36,852 nt of DNA from the NCBI GenBank assembly GCA_042090785.1, contig JBELIP010000019.1, positions 1 through 36,852 on the forward strand. The letters run 5' to 3'. Positions 1 through 8,145 of this stretch are shown here, one piece after another. The translations under genes and the position numbers were made by a program. The DNA is from UBA7434 sp042090785 (GTDB lineage: Bacteria > Pseudomonadota > Gammaproteobacteria > Pseudomonadales > UBA7434). The stretch's first letter is position 1. Each line of letters opens with the position of its first letter. The notes below the pieces were generated by a model, which had not been told where the DNA came from, did not search any database, and saw nothing but the letters and a program-made list of their open reading frames with translations.

Positions 1-67
1 CTGCATGCGCTGTAGAAACAGCGGCAACCGCTGCAGCTAATACGCCTAATTTTTTCTTAACCATCAT
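1..67 (-). CDS. Exported protein, N-terminal fragment (runs off the window)
   Basis: Only the first 22 codons are inside the window. They read as a Sec signal peptide: Met-Met-Val-Lys-Lys-Lys, an Ala/Val/Leu-rich core, and a Ser-Thr-Ala-His-Ala end that suits signal peptidase I. A GGAG ribosome binding site lies six bases before the first ATG (plus-strand 74-77). The gene lies 62 bp downstream of the beta-helix-like protein on the same strand, with no terminator visible between them, so the two are probably co-transcribed. What the mature protein does cannot be told from this fragment. Confidence 0.7.
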   Translation of the reverse strand, partial: MMVKKKLGVLAAAVAAVSTAHA

Positions 68-129
68 TATTTACTCCAAAATTTTTAGTACAGTAAATTT
101 AATTATAGATAACTCAAATTAAATCCGTA

Positions 130-1653
130 TTACTTCACACGACGAGTCATGCGAGTAATACCAGCTAAGCCACCAAATAAGACGGCTAAACCAGCCCAGC
201 CCATCACAGGAACGTTAACCGGCGTGACAATTAGACCACAAGCGTTTTGATCAACTGCAGGCAAAGTACCGTTTACAGTCCAGCCTAGCGTCCAGTCATT
301 CGCACAGTCTTGTACCGCACCAGAAAAAGTCGTTGTATCAAAGAATGAATCAACAGCGTTCATATCATAAACTGCAGCTTCTGATTCAGCAGGACCATTA
401 ATGTAGCCGTTAAAAGTAGACACATACTGAGAAACTTGGCCTGGGCTATTAGCAATCCAAGTATCACTTTCTGGCTTGTCAGTCACCAGACCAGCACAAT
501 CAGTTGTTACCGCCCAAAGTGGCGCATTGGGGTTTCCATCACCCGCGGAATCATCAAGGTCAAAACAAGTACCACTGTCTTTATCCATAACAAGGTTACC
601 AAAGCCTAACAAACTACCACGACGTACTTTAAGGCCGTCTTTACCGCCTGGATCAGAACTAACAATTGTTACGTTAGAAACGATAGCATCAGTTGTTGGA
701 GATGCATTGTTAGATTTTTTGTTGTTGTCAGATTCAAACGCACGATCAGAACCAGAGCTTTGATAAATAACAACGTATTGTGCTTTACCGGCCCAACCTT
801 CAGTTGAATCGAAAGAATCATCGCCATTGTCAGTTAAAACAACATTTTTTAAGTTAACTGCACCACCATACATTTCAACACCATCATCCACGTTTGCGTG
901 AACTTGGATGTGATCAACCGTAGTATTTGAACCTACTGATTGAAAGGCAATACCGTTTAAGTCAGACTCAGGGCTAAATACGCCACCAGCGTAAGCAACA
1001 GTTACATACTGTAAAGTACCGCTGTTATCTGCATTGTCGTTACCACCGTGAGTACCAGTATCTGCTTCACCTGAACGTGTACATGCACCCGTTGGTGCAG
1101 CAGGAGCAACAGCATCTTTACAGCCATTATTAAGACCGTAACCATTCAAGTACAAACCACCCCACTGACCAGAGTCAGCAGTACCACCAGAAATAGCTTG
1201 CGCAGAAGTAAAAGTAATCGGCGCTTGAGCAGTACCAGCAGCTTCAATACGCGAACCACGAGCCACGATTAAATAATCAGGTGCAGGTGTAGTAATCACA
1301 TCACCTTCGTCTGTAGTAAAAGTGTTGTTAGGGTTAACTGTTGAATCATCACCAACAATAATAGTACCAGCTTCAATAGTTAAAACACTTGCCGAAGGGT
1401 CAACAGCTGTTGCACCAGCAACCGTGCTATCACCGACAGAAGTCTTACCTTGGATAACCCAAAGCTTATCAGAAGTTAATGTTAAGTCTTGAGCGATAAC
1501 TCCTGAGATTGCACACTCTTCTAGGCTCAATAAATTGTTTACTGGGCTAGTTGGCGAAGAAACGTTTGGGTGAACTGGGCAAGCGGCGAAGGCTGAACCG
1601 GCAGATGCGGCAGTTATTGCGGCAGCTAATTTAATCATTGATTTCTTAGGCAT
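130..1653 (-). CDS. Secreted beta-helix-like protein with C-terminal sorting/anchor tail
   Basis: This 507-residue protein has a signal peptide ending Ser-Ala-Phe-Ala (about residues 1-23). Its body is rich in Asp, Asn, Gly and Thr, with repeating patterns of the kind ITFTSAQ, GQWGGLYLNG and LQYVTVAYAGG that suggest a right-handed parallel beta-helix. The C-terminus is tripartite: a Val-Pro-Val-Met-Gly motif, a hydrophobic helix and a basic Arg-Met-Thr-Arg-Arg end, resembling IPTL/PEP-CTERM-type sorting signals. Proteins of this general type, with WGGL and DNSG motifs, occur beside TonB-dependent receptors in Bacteroidetes and Proteobacteria; their biochemical role is not something I can name. 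GGAG lies eight bases before the ATG. A promoter with a Pho-box-like element lies about 200 bp upstream. A surface-attached binding protein working with the neighbouring receptor is an inference. Confidence 0.75.
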   Translation of the reverse strand: MPKKSMIKLAAAITAASAGSAFAACPVHPNVSSPTSPVNNLLSLEECAISGVIAQDLTLTSDKLWVIQGKTSVGDSTVAGATAVDPSASVLTIEAGTIIVGDDSTVNPNNTFTTDEGDVITTPAPDYLIVARGSRIEAAGTAQAPITFTSAQAISGGTADSGQWGGLYLNGYGLNNGCKDAVAPAAPTGACTRSGEADTGTHGGNDNADNSGTLQYVTVAYAGGVFSPESDLNGIAFQSVGSNTTVDHIQVHANVDDGVEMYGGAVNLKNVVLTDNGDDSFDSTEGWAGKAQYVVIYQSSGSDRAFESDNNKKSNNASPTTDAIVSNVTIVSSDPGGKDGLKVRRGSLLGFGNLVMDKDSGTCFDLDDSAGDGNPNAPLWAVTTDCAGLVTDKPESDTWIANSPGQVSQYVSTFNGYINGPAESEAAVYDMNAVDSFFDTTTFSGAVQDCANDWTLGWTVNGTLPAVDQNACGLIVTPVNVPVMGWAGLAVLFGGLAGITRMTRRVK

Positions 1654-2253
1654 TTTAAAACTCCAATTAATTTATAGTTAAAAATTTATTTACTTTTTTA
1701 GCGTTTTTTTTAATTTATCTAAGAGCTCTTTATAAGCTCAATAAAGTTATCAATTACGAATGGATACAAGCATTAAAGACCACTTGCATTCATCGTTATT
1801 TATTGATTTACGCATATTTTTTCTTGCGACAAACTTAATCAATGCCGAGCATTCTATAGCCGGTATATGACAGAAAAGTGAACATCATATTTTTTTTCAT
1901 TAGACATAAGGGCACTTAAAAACCCCTTACTTTTAAGGCAGGAAAGTGAAAATCTAACTCAACTCTATTGCTGATATAAACGATTAAAATAATGAGAACA
2001 TAATTGAGAAAACGGTATATAAAAGAGTGAAGTTAATTATCAGATTATAAAACTAAGACTATGATAATTAAGTTTATTTAAATAATGATCAAAGCAAAAA
2101 AGTCATTTTTATGACAAGAATACAAAAAGGAATTTTGAATTAATCGTATTATGCCTAAGAAAAATAGATTACCAAGCAACTGAAAAAATCGCTAAAATTA
2201 ATTTTTGTATAGATTTTTAATTTTATAAATTTCTAAATAGATAAAATTTTTAT
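1654..2253. other. AT-rich intergenic region upstream of the beta-helix protein
   Basis: There are no credible genes here. The stretch is very AT-rich and serves as the leader and promoter region of the minus-strand gene ending at 130. It holds the candidate promoter at 1851-1884 and a short inverted repeat at 2102-2115 (GTCAT, TTTT spacer, ATGAC). The rest looks like low-complexity A/T sequence. Confidence 0.6.
1851..1884 (-). promoter_or_regulatory. Candidate promoter with Pho-box-like element (beta-helix protein)
   Basis: Read on the minus strand, TGTTCACTTTTCTGTCAT (1884-1867) is followed after exactly 10 bp by TAGAAT (1856-1851). PhoB boxes are two CTGTCAY-like 7-mers separated by 4 bp, about 10 bp upstream of the -10 element. 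The second 7-mer is a perfect match and the first matches 4 of 7. It would give a leader of roughly 190 nt. Seen by eye only; no scoring was done. Confidence 0.35.
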
Positions 2254-2278
2254 AAAAAAAAGCGGCCGAGTCGGCCGC
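2254..2278 (-). terminator. Rho-independent terminator of the TonB-dependent receptor gene
   Basis: On the minus strand a perfect GC-only stem (GCGGCC/GGCCGC, extended by GA/TC around a one-base centre) is followed by a run of eight T. It lies about 40 bp past the receptor stop codon, which makes the receptor gene a transcription unit separate from the beta-helix gene downstream. Confidence 0.92.
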
Positions 2279-2315
2279 GTTGTCGATTAGACAATGACTT
2301 ACTTAAAAAAGGCAA

Positions 2316-5192
2316 TTAATACATTTCCCACTTAACCGATAAGCTAGCAGAAGTACCTACATCTTGCTTATCGTAGAGTAGACCATTTTGATAACGAATA
2401 ATTTTTGATTCTCCTAAAATATTATTCACTTTCATTGAGACAACAAAAACATCTTCATCGGCGTAGATTCGAGTCTGCAAGGCAAAATCAAGACTATCAA
2501 AAGGGTCTTCGTATATTTCACCCGCACCTGCTACAGCAGCATCTTGGAATTCTACTCCGCCTAATAAATTTGCAAATAAACGACGCGAGAAATGGTTATA
2601 AGCTAACGAAGCTGTAACGTACTCTGACTCATAAACTACTTGTGCGTTATAGAGCTCTTTAGATAATCCCGTTAATGGCCGGCCAGGGCGCTGACCTTTA
2701 GCAATAAATTCCTCGTTAAGCGTCACGCCAGAATTGATATGTGTAGCATTAGCCGTTACAAACCACTGGTCACTAAGGTATTTTCTTATCTCAAACTCAT
2801 AACCTTCATTCTCGGCCAGCGGTACATTGGTCCATGAAAACAATGCATCCGCATCACCGACAAGTGATTCTGTTAACTCAATAGCATTAGTAATTTTTTT
2901 GCGGAAACCACTTACACTTAAGTAATCACCATCACCAAAATACCATTCATAACGTAAATCGAGACTGCGAATATCGGCTGTCTCTAAAGCAGAGTTACCT
3001 TTATATTCTCGACCATCATCAGCATTATAAGACTGCACAGCTGCCAGTTCTCTTAATAAAGGACGGTTGATCGATTCACTATAGGCGCCGCGTAACTGCA
3101 TATTGTCGTAGAAAGACCAAGTAAATGATAATGCAGGTAAAACCACATCAACTTTCTTCGAATTGAGGTTTAAGCTGATTTCTTGTTCCGATTTTTCAGA
3201 ACGCCAACCGACATTCGCCCTAAAAAACTCATTAAATTCAACATCAAAAGCAATATAGGCTGCCTCAATATTTAATGACCCTTGATAGGTATCAGGCGAA
3301 CCATTGGTAAAACCCTCATTAAAACTAATGGCACCCGCCGCTAGATCTTTTGCTTGGCTAGAGCGGCCAGCAAGGCTAGTTGCCAAATAACAGCTGTCAT
3401 CTTCCGTTGGCACACCGCCAATTTCACAAGTTGATGAATCTAATAATTCGTCAATTGGTAAAAATAAGTAGGGATGAAAATCATCACTAATATACGGCAC
3501 GCTATTTTGGCTCAATACATCAGGTAGACAAATAGCACCAAAACATTGCCCTAATTGATCGTCTTGCTTAAGCACTAAACCATTAAGGTCATAGGTAAAA
3601 CGGTAAGATTGGTATTCGCGCGTCTCTTCAGAGTGCGTATAACCTAGCTTGATATCAAAAGACTCTACACCACTTGGAAAAAGGTGAAAGACAACATCAA
3701 AACCATAATCCTCTGTCTCGCCATCTAAGCTTGTGTACTCACGGGTTGGCAAACCTGCCCCTCTGATGGGCAAATACGATTGGACCGGCGGTAAGTCATC
3801 AATCGTTACCGGTACATTAACCGTGGTTAGCTGCCCACCCTCAATCCGTCTAACAGGAATACCATTTGCCAAAGCATTATCAATGGCATTTTGTAAATCC
3901 TCTGTGTTTTCGATCAAACGATAAGTGCGACCATCAGGTACATCACGACTCGCATCAACTTTTGCATAACGCCAATTCAACTCAACCGCATCAAAAAAAT
4001 GCTCACCACTCAGTTGATTAAAAATTATTTCATTTTCTGCCCACTGTAAACGATGGTCTTGCCATAACTGCTCTTCACTATTGCCGCGACGACGTGTATC
4101 GATTGATGTTTCATCGGTTGTCATACGTGTTAGCAATGAAGTAAATTTAAATGTATTACTTTCACGCCACTCCCAACCTACCGAGGCCAAAGCATTGGTT
4201 CGAATTTTATTCGTAGTGCGCTCTACATTACCTAAACGACTGTAACCCAACTCACCTAAATCACCGGTTGTCAGTGCTTGACTATGCGCTTTATCAAGCT
4301 GGCCATCAGAAAGCGTGTTAGGCGAAGTAATTAAATCCGCTGCATATCGACTACGCTGAATAGAAGAATTTCGGTATTTGTTATCAATTGAGGCACGCAA
4401 TGTTGCACCAATCGAGGAATCCGAGCTGAGCTCCCAACGATTACCTGCAGCGATAGAAATCCCAAGATCTAATGGATTTTCTTTTTCATGAACAGAAAAA
4501 TGATTGTTAAAACCTAAACGCGCCGCATCCTGACCGTTAGCATCAAGACTTGATGCGGTAGGCGAAAACACATTGGGATAGGAATCCAAACCAGCCCGAA
4601 CTGCACTAGGGATATCACGAGTGCCGTCATCTACACCCCAAAAGTCATTACCACCACCTGCATAGGCTAGACCTGCTTCATGAGTCGAAATAGAGTTATG
4701 GCCTGTAGATAGCTTTATTTTAAAAAATGCTTCATCTGGCAATGCCGATGAACGAATATCAACAACACCACCTGAAAATTCTGCGCCATAATTAGGTGAG
4801 TATGTTTTTTGAACTAAAAGACTTTCAACAATAGATGTGCCAAAAATATCTAACGGCACAGAACGCTGTAATGGGATTGGGCTCGGGATAGGCGTACCGT
4901 TGAAGTAAGTCGAAGAGTAGCGCTCACCAAGACCACGAACATAAATAAACTTACCACCAACCAGGCTCAAGCCAGGTAAACGCTTTAATGCGTCACCGAC
5001 ATTGCTGTCACCAGCAACAGTGATATCCTCAGCACTTAAAATATCAGAGACTTCCGCCGTCTGTAATTTTTCATCAGGTCTGAAATCAACTGTAATCACG
5101 ACCTCCTCGATTTCCTGCCCCATTGAAGGACAGCTAACAAAAAGCACAGTCATAACCGCTAATCGAATTAGCGTGATGGCGGGCTGTATCAT
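2316..5192 (-). CDS. TonB-dependent outer-membrane receptor
   Basis: This 958-residue protein has a signal peptide (about residues 1-25), a TonB-box-like EEVVITVD just after it, and a plug domain at about 40-165. The plug carries motifs typical of large TonB-dependent receptors: LKRLPGLSL, YVRGLGERYSSTYFNG, LVQKTYSPNYGAEFSGG. The remainder is a 22-strand-type beta-barrel region with many aromatic-ended strands, finishing in Lys-Trp-Glu-Met-Tyr; a C-terminal aromatic residue is the normal signal for barrel assembly by BAM. Such receptors use TonB/ExbBD energy to bring scarce, bulky substrates across the outer membrane. The substrate is unknown. The gene is monocistronic with its own terminator, and lies between a secreted beta-helix protein and two divergent oxygenase-like genes. 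The ribosome binding site is weak (AGAGAA). Confidence 0.93.
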   Translation of the reverse strand: MIQPAITLIRLAVMTVLFVSCPSMGQEIEEVVITVDFRPDEKLQTAEVSDILSAEDITVAGDSNVGDALKRLPGLSLVGGKFIYVRGLGERYSSTYFNGTPIPSPIPLQRSVPLDIFGTSIVESLLVQKTYSPNYGAEFSGGVVDIRSSALPDEAFFKIKLSTGHNSISTHEAGLAYAGGGNDFWGVDDGTRDIPSAVRAGLDSYPNVFSPTASSLDANGQDAARLGFNNHFSVHEKENPLDLGISIAAGNRWELSSDSSIGATLRASIDNKYRNSSIQRSRYAADLITSPNTLSDGQLDKAHSQALTTGDLGELGYSRLGNVERTTNKIRTNALASVGWEWRESNTFKFTSLLTRMTTDETSIDTRRRGNSEEQLWQDHRLQWAENEIIFNQLSGEHFFDAVELNWRYAKVDASRDVPDGRTYRLIENTEDLQNAIDNALANGIPVRRIEGGQLTTVNVPVTIDDLPPVQSYLPIRGAGLPTREYTSLDGETEDYGFDVVFHLFPSGVESFDIKLGYTHSEETREYQSYRFTYDLNGLVLKQDDQLGQCFGAICLPDVLSQNSVPYISDDFHPYLFLPIDELLDSSTCEIGGVPTEDDSCYLATSLAGRSSQAKDLAAGAISFNEGFTNGSPDTYQGSLNIEAAYIAFDVEFNEFFRANVGWRSEKSEQEISLNLNSKKVDVVLPALSFTWSFYDNMQLRGAYSESINRPLLRELAAVQSYNADDGREYKGNSALETADIRSLDLRYEWYFGDGDYLSVSGFRKKITNAIELTESLVGDADALFSWTNVPLAENEGYEFEIRKYLSDQWFVTANATHINSGVTLNEEFIAKGQRPGRPLTGLSKELYNAQVVYESEYVTASLAYNHFSRRLFANLLGGVEFQDAAVAGAGEIYEDPFDSLDFALQTRIYADEDVFVVSMKVNNILGESKIIRYQNGLLYDKQDVGTSASLSVKWEMY

Positions 5193-5383
5193 AATAAATT
5201 CTCTATATATTGAAATTAAGGTATTGACGATAGCCAGACTTCTTAATCCAAAAAAAGTAATAGAAGAGCTGGTAGTAGCGAAGTTAATGACATTTTTGCG
5301 ATAGAAATATAAAAAACACCATCAATCTAAACCTTGAACGGCGTTGATTTTTTCAATTTCTTGTGCGGATGCAGAATAATGGT

Positions 5384-5417
5384 TTTATATTACAATTTTG
5401 TGACGAAAACGTCATAG
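5384..5417 (-). promoter_or_regulatory. Candidate promoter with Pho-box-like/palindromic operator (receptor)
   Basis: On the minus strand CTATGACGTTTTCGTCAC (5417-5400) is followed after exactly 10 bp by TATAAA (5389-5384). As a Pho box the two 7-mers match CTGTCAY at 5 of 7 each, with the usual 4-bp spacer. The same bases form the palindrome TGACG-AAAA-CGTCA, so a different dimeric regulator is an equally fair reading. The leader to the receptor start would be about 185 nt. Confidence 0.3.
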
Positions 5418-5606
5418 CTCAGGACTTTAAAACAACAATCATATTTAAAAATTATCAGATTTAAAAACACTAACAACTTATACAAACTGTTAGATTTAAC
5501 ATTTTTATTCCTTAATTATCATCTACTTAATTTAAACCAATCTAAATAGCCATCAATAAACTGAGCTTAAAAAAGACCCCGCCGCTTGACAATACTCAAT
5601 CTTTTT

Positions 5607-5640
5607 GTGTCATAAAACTGACCTATTAATATAATAAAGT
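5607..5640 (+). promoter_or_regulatory. Candidate promoter with Pho-box-like element (oxygenase pair)
   Basis: GTGTCATAAAACTGACCT (5607-5624) matches a Pho box at 6 of 7 and 5 of 7 positions around an AAAA spacer. A TAAAGT follows 10 bp downstream (5635-5640), and a perfect TATAAT lies at 5630-5635. Read as an ordinary sigma-70 promoter, GTGTCA (5607-5612), a 17-bp spacer and TATAAT also fit. The start codon is at 5691. Confidence 0.4.
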
Positions 5641-5690
5641 ACTTTCATAAGAGAATTGAAAAATAACAAAACGATTTAACGAGTATCTTT

Positions 5691-6374
5691 ATGAAAACGC
5701 ATCAATTGTTTCCACTAACTGTTGGACAAGACAGTATTAGCATTACAGAAGATGATCGTCGAACAATGGCAAATGCTATTAATGCCATGCGAAAAGCTAA
5801 TCCGCATAACAATAAAAGCAGCGCCTGGACGGGTGATACACAAGGGCAAGAGTTTTTATTCAACGACCCGGTTTTTAAACCAATAGCTGAAAAAATTGCT
5901 TTAAAAGTTATCGACTATTTAAAGGCCCTTTCAATTAATACCGACCTACTCGATCTTTACTATCAACGCTCATGGGCTACGTTTACTCAGGGAGAGCAAA
6001 ACATTGCCTTTCATACACATGCCCAATCGAACATTAGCTTTGCCTACTACCTTGTCAAACCAGAAAATTCAGGAGGCATTATATTTAATGGTCGAGAACT
6101 CCAAAATGAAGTTGCGAAGGATATTTTTAACCGCGATAAATATGAGCAGTCACTGATCACTGAAACTAATGCTCATAATGCCAAGCAAATCATTATAGAT
6201 GCTGAACAAGATGCGATTGTTATCTTTCCATCAAAAGCCTCACATGCCACCGTGCCTAACCAATCAGGTAAGACGCGCATCTCATTATCAGGTGACATCA
6301 CGATCATGCTCAAAGATAGTCAAGGCTTTGAGCACTTGATGCCTAACTTTAAACACTGGACTGCATTGAACTAA
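5691..6374 (+). CDS. Putative 2OG-Fe(II) oxygenase (TIGR02466-like)
   Basis: This 227-residue protein resembles the TIGR02466 / 2OG-FeII_Oxy_5 family of uncharacterised double-stranded beta-helix oxygenases. A metal-site region with His108 and His110 is followed by NISFAYYLVKPENSGG, then a distal FPSKASHATVPNQSGKTRISLS segment with His185 and Arg196, the likely third iron ligand and the 2-oxoglutarate-binding arginine. The family is predicted to hydroxylate a substrate using O2 and 2-oxoglutarate; the substrate is unknown. It is the first gene of a two-gene unit with 6390-6950 (15-bp gap) and faces away from the TonB-dependent receptor. Confidence 0.8.
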   Translation: MKTHQLFPLTVGQDSISITEDDRRTMANAINAMRKANPHNNKSSAWTGDTQGQEFLFNDPVFKPIAEKIALKVIDYLKALSINTDLLDLYYQRSWATFTQGEQNIAFHTHAQSNISFAYYLVKPENSGGIIFNGRELQNEVAKDIFNRDKYEQSLITETNAHNAKQIIIDAEQDAIVIFPSKASHATVPNQSGKTRISLSGDITIMLKDSQGFEHLMPNFKHWTALN

Positions 6375-6389
6375 TTCGAATCCAACACT

Positions 6390-6950
6390 ATGTTTATTCA
6401 AGACGATTACTGTCCAGACAAAAAGCTACTGCAAGAATTAAGCGATAAAGCCAAGTGGCAAGAACTTGCTGGTCGTTTTCATTGGTGGGATGGCTGGTGG
6501 GCTGGTGAGCCACGTAATACTTGGGAATACATTATAAAAATGATTTGGGCAGCCCAAGGTGTTGAAGGAAAAATTGCTGGCTTCGAATACTGGTGTAATA
6601 TTTTAGAAAGCGACAACCAGCAAACCAACCACCTTGGCTGGCATCGCGATAAAGATGAACTATTAAAAGAAGAAAGCGGTGAAATTGTTTGCCCAATGGT
6701 TGGCACTATTTTTTATGGCTACCCACATGACATTGAAGGTGGCTTTTTAGAAATCGCCACCGAAGATACCTTTACCGATGTAGAGCGCATCCGCCCTATT
6801 TATAACCGAGTAGTTATTATGGATGTGAGTAAGCAGCATCGAGTCACACGTATTTATCGTGGCACTCGCATTGGTTTGCAAATTAATCTATGGCTAAAAA
6901 AGCCCGAAACATTTCGTAATGGTGACATAGAAACCACTTCAAGCTACTGA
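6390..6950 (+). CDS. Putative 2OG-Fe(II) oxygenase, second of pair
   Basis: This 186-residue protein has a classic facial-triad pattern: His85-Arg-Asp87 in HLGWHRDKDE, a distal His150 in VSKQHRVTR and Arg160 in RGTRIGLQINLW, suited to binding iron and 2-oxoglutarate. The N-terminal part is unusually Trp-rich (HWWDGWWAGE). It follows the TIGR02466-like gene after 15 bp without a clear ribosome binding site, so it is probably translated by coupling. Two small oxygenases in tandem suggest successive or joint hydroxylation of one target, but the target cannot be named. Confidence 0.75.
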   Translation: MFIQDDYCPDKKLLQELSDKAKWQELAGRFHWWDGWWAGEPRNTWEYIIKMIWAAQGVEGKIAGFEYWCNILESDNQQTNHLGWHRDKDELLKEESGEIVCPMVGTIFYGYPHDIEGGFLEIATEDTFTDVERIRPIYNRVVIMDVSKQHRVTRIYRGTRIGLQINLWLKKPETFRNGDIETTSSY

Positions 6951-6983
6951 TTCATTTCTCAAGACAACCAAGCCCTCCGCCAA

Positions 6984-7054
6984 AGGATATAAAAAACCAA
7001 ACTTTCTATATCCTGCATATAGCTCATACAGTAGCTTGAATATCCTTTTTCAAG
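6984..7054 (+). repeat. Overlapping hairpins after the oxygenase pair
   Basis: AGGATATA (6984-6991) pairs with TATATCCT (7007-7014), and can also pair with the ATATCCTTT at 7040-7048. CTTGAA (7035-7040) pairs with TTCAAG (7049-7054). No T-run follows a strong GC stem, so this is not a standard terminator. It lies between the oxygenase pair and the glucosylglycerate operon and may end or attenuate transcription. Confidence 0.35.
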
Positions 7055-7146
7055 TAAAAATCGCTAACTTGGCACAATACCTGCTCTCCTTAATAGAGAT
7101 ATTGTTATAGCAGCCTTATCTATATTGCCTACCCCATGCATCTGTC

Positions 7147-8145
7147 ATGGTTTTATTGGCAAATAAGGCCTGCTCTCAACGCTTAAAGATGAAAATAATG
7201 AGTAAATACGCGTTATATGCGCCTTTTTTAAAGCAACATCAATTAACTGAGGCCTACTTAGTGCAGGCGGAGCAGTGGTTTGCACCATTGGTAAACGAAA
7301 CGCTCTCTCTTTTAAGTGCAGCGCCAGAAAAAACCTTAGTTATTGGCATCAATGGCTGCCAAGGCTCGGGTAAGTCAACACTGGCCAACTATTTGCGCAC
7401 CACCTTGGTGCTTGCGCACAATGTTGAGTCAATTTGTGTGTCACTCGATGATTTTTATCTAACTAAGAATGATCGTCTGGCATTAGCTGAATGCAAACAC
7501 CCTCTTCTTTCTACACGTGGCGTACCCGGCACTCACGATGTCGCCTTAGCTATTCAACAGCTCAAGGCTTTAAAAGAACAAAGCACAGGTACAGTTGAGT
7601 TACCCGTTTTCGATAAAAGCCATGACGACCGAGACATAGCTCACCCCCAAGTTATTGAGCTACCCATTAAAGTGATTATTGTTGAAGGCTGGTGCCTTGG
7701 TGCTGAACCACAAACAGCCGCGCAACTTGAAACATCTATTAATACATTAGAAAGCCAACAAGATGCTGACGGCAAATGGCGTGAGTTCGTGAACAAGGCA
7801 TTAGCTAAAGATTACGCCGATTTATTTGCCTTAGTGGATTGCTGGCTAATGTTAAAAGCCCCATCGTTTGATTGCGTTTACCAATGGCGCATGGAGCAAG
7901 AACACAAAATGGCAAAAAAACTGGGCGTTGATTTTTTGTCTGAAGATAACCAAGCGCATCCTGGCATTATGAATACTGAAGAGCTTCAGTATTTTATTGA
8001 TCACTACCAGCGCATTACCGAACACGGTTTCACTACTCTGCCTAAAAAAATGCACCATTTATATGAGCTAGATACACAGCGAAAAATTATAAGCCATAGC
8101 CGACCCGTAACAATGACAAGCGCCACAACAGCGGGAATAAAATGA
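7147..8145 (+). CDS. D-glycerate kinase (plant/yeast GLYK-like P-loop kinase)
   Basis: This 332-residue P-loop kinase of the phosphoribulokinase/uridine-kinase fold resembles plant-type D-glycerate 3-kinase. Visible motifs are Walker A GCQGSGKS (70-77), SLDDFYLT (99-106), RGVPGTHD (124-131) and VEGWCLG (179-185). It should phosphorylate D-glycerate with ATP. Here it would salvage the glycerate released by the phosphorylase encoded three genes downstream. The start is uncertain: the ATG at 7147 has no clear ribosome binding site, and in-frame ATGs at 7189 and 7198 would give a protein 14-17 residues shorter. The last codon overlaps the next gene as ATGA, a sign of translational coupling. Confidence 0.82.
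   Translation: MVLLANKACSQRLKMKIMSKYALYAPFLKQHQLTEAYLVQAEQWFAPLVNETLSLLSAAPEKTLVIGINGCQGSGKSTLANYLRTTLVLAHNVESICVSLDDFYLTKNDRLALAECKHPLLSTRGVPGTHDVALAIQQLKALKEQSTGTVELPVFDKSHDDRDIAHPQVIELPIKVIIVEGWCLGAEPQTAAQLETSINTLESQQDADGKWREFVNKALAKDYADLFALVDCWLMLKAPSFDCVYQWRMEQEHKMAKKLGVDFLSEDNQAHPGIMNTEELQYFIDHYQRITEHGFTTLPKKMHHLYELDTQRKIISHSRPVTMTSATTAGIK

Larger units (their letters stand above)
5193..5690. other. Divergent control region between receptor and oxygenase genes
   Basis: This is a 498-bp gap between divergently transcribed genes. It holds candidate promoters for both sides (5384-5417 minus, 5607-5640 plus) and a perfect inverted repeat TGACG-AAAA-CGTCA at 5401-5414. No credible coding sequence is present. 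Confidence 0.6.

Noticed and set aside
476..763. Plus-strand 95-codon frame inside the beta-helix protein gene
   Set aside because: Antisense shadow of a well-supported gene, with no features of its own.
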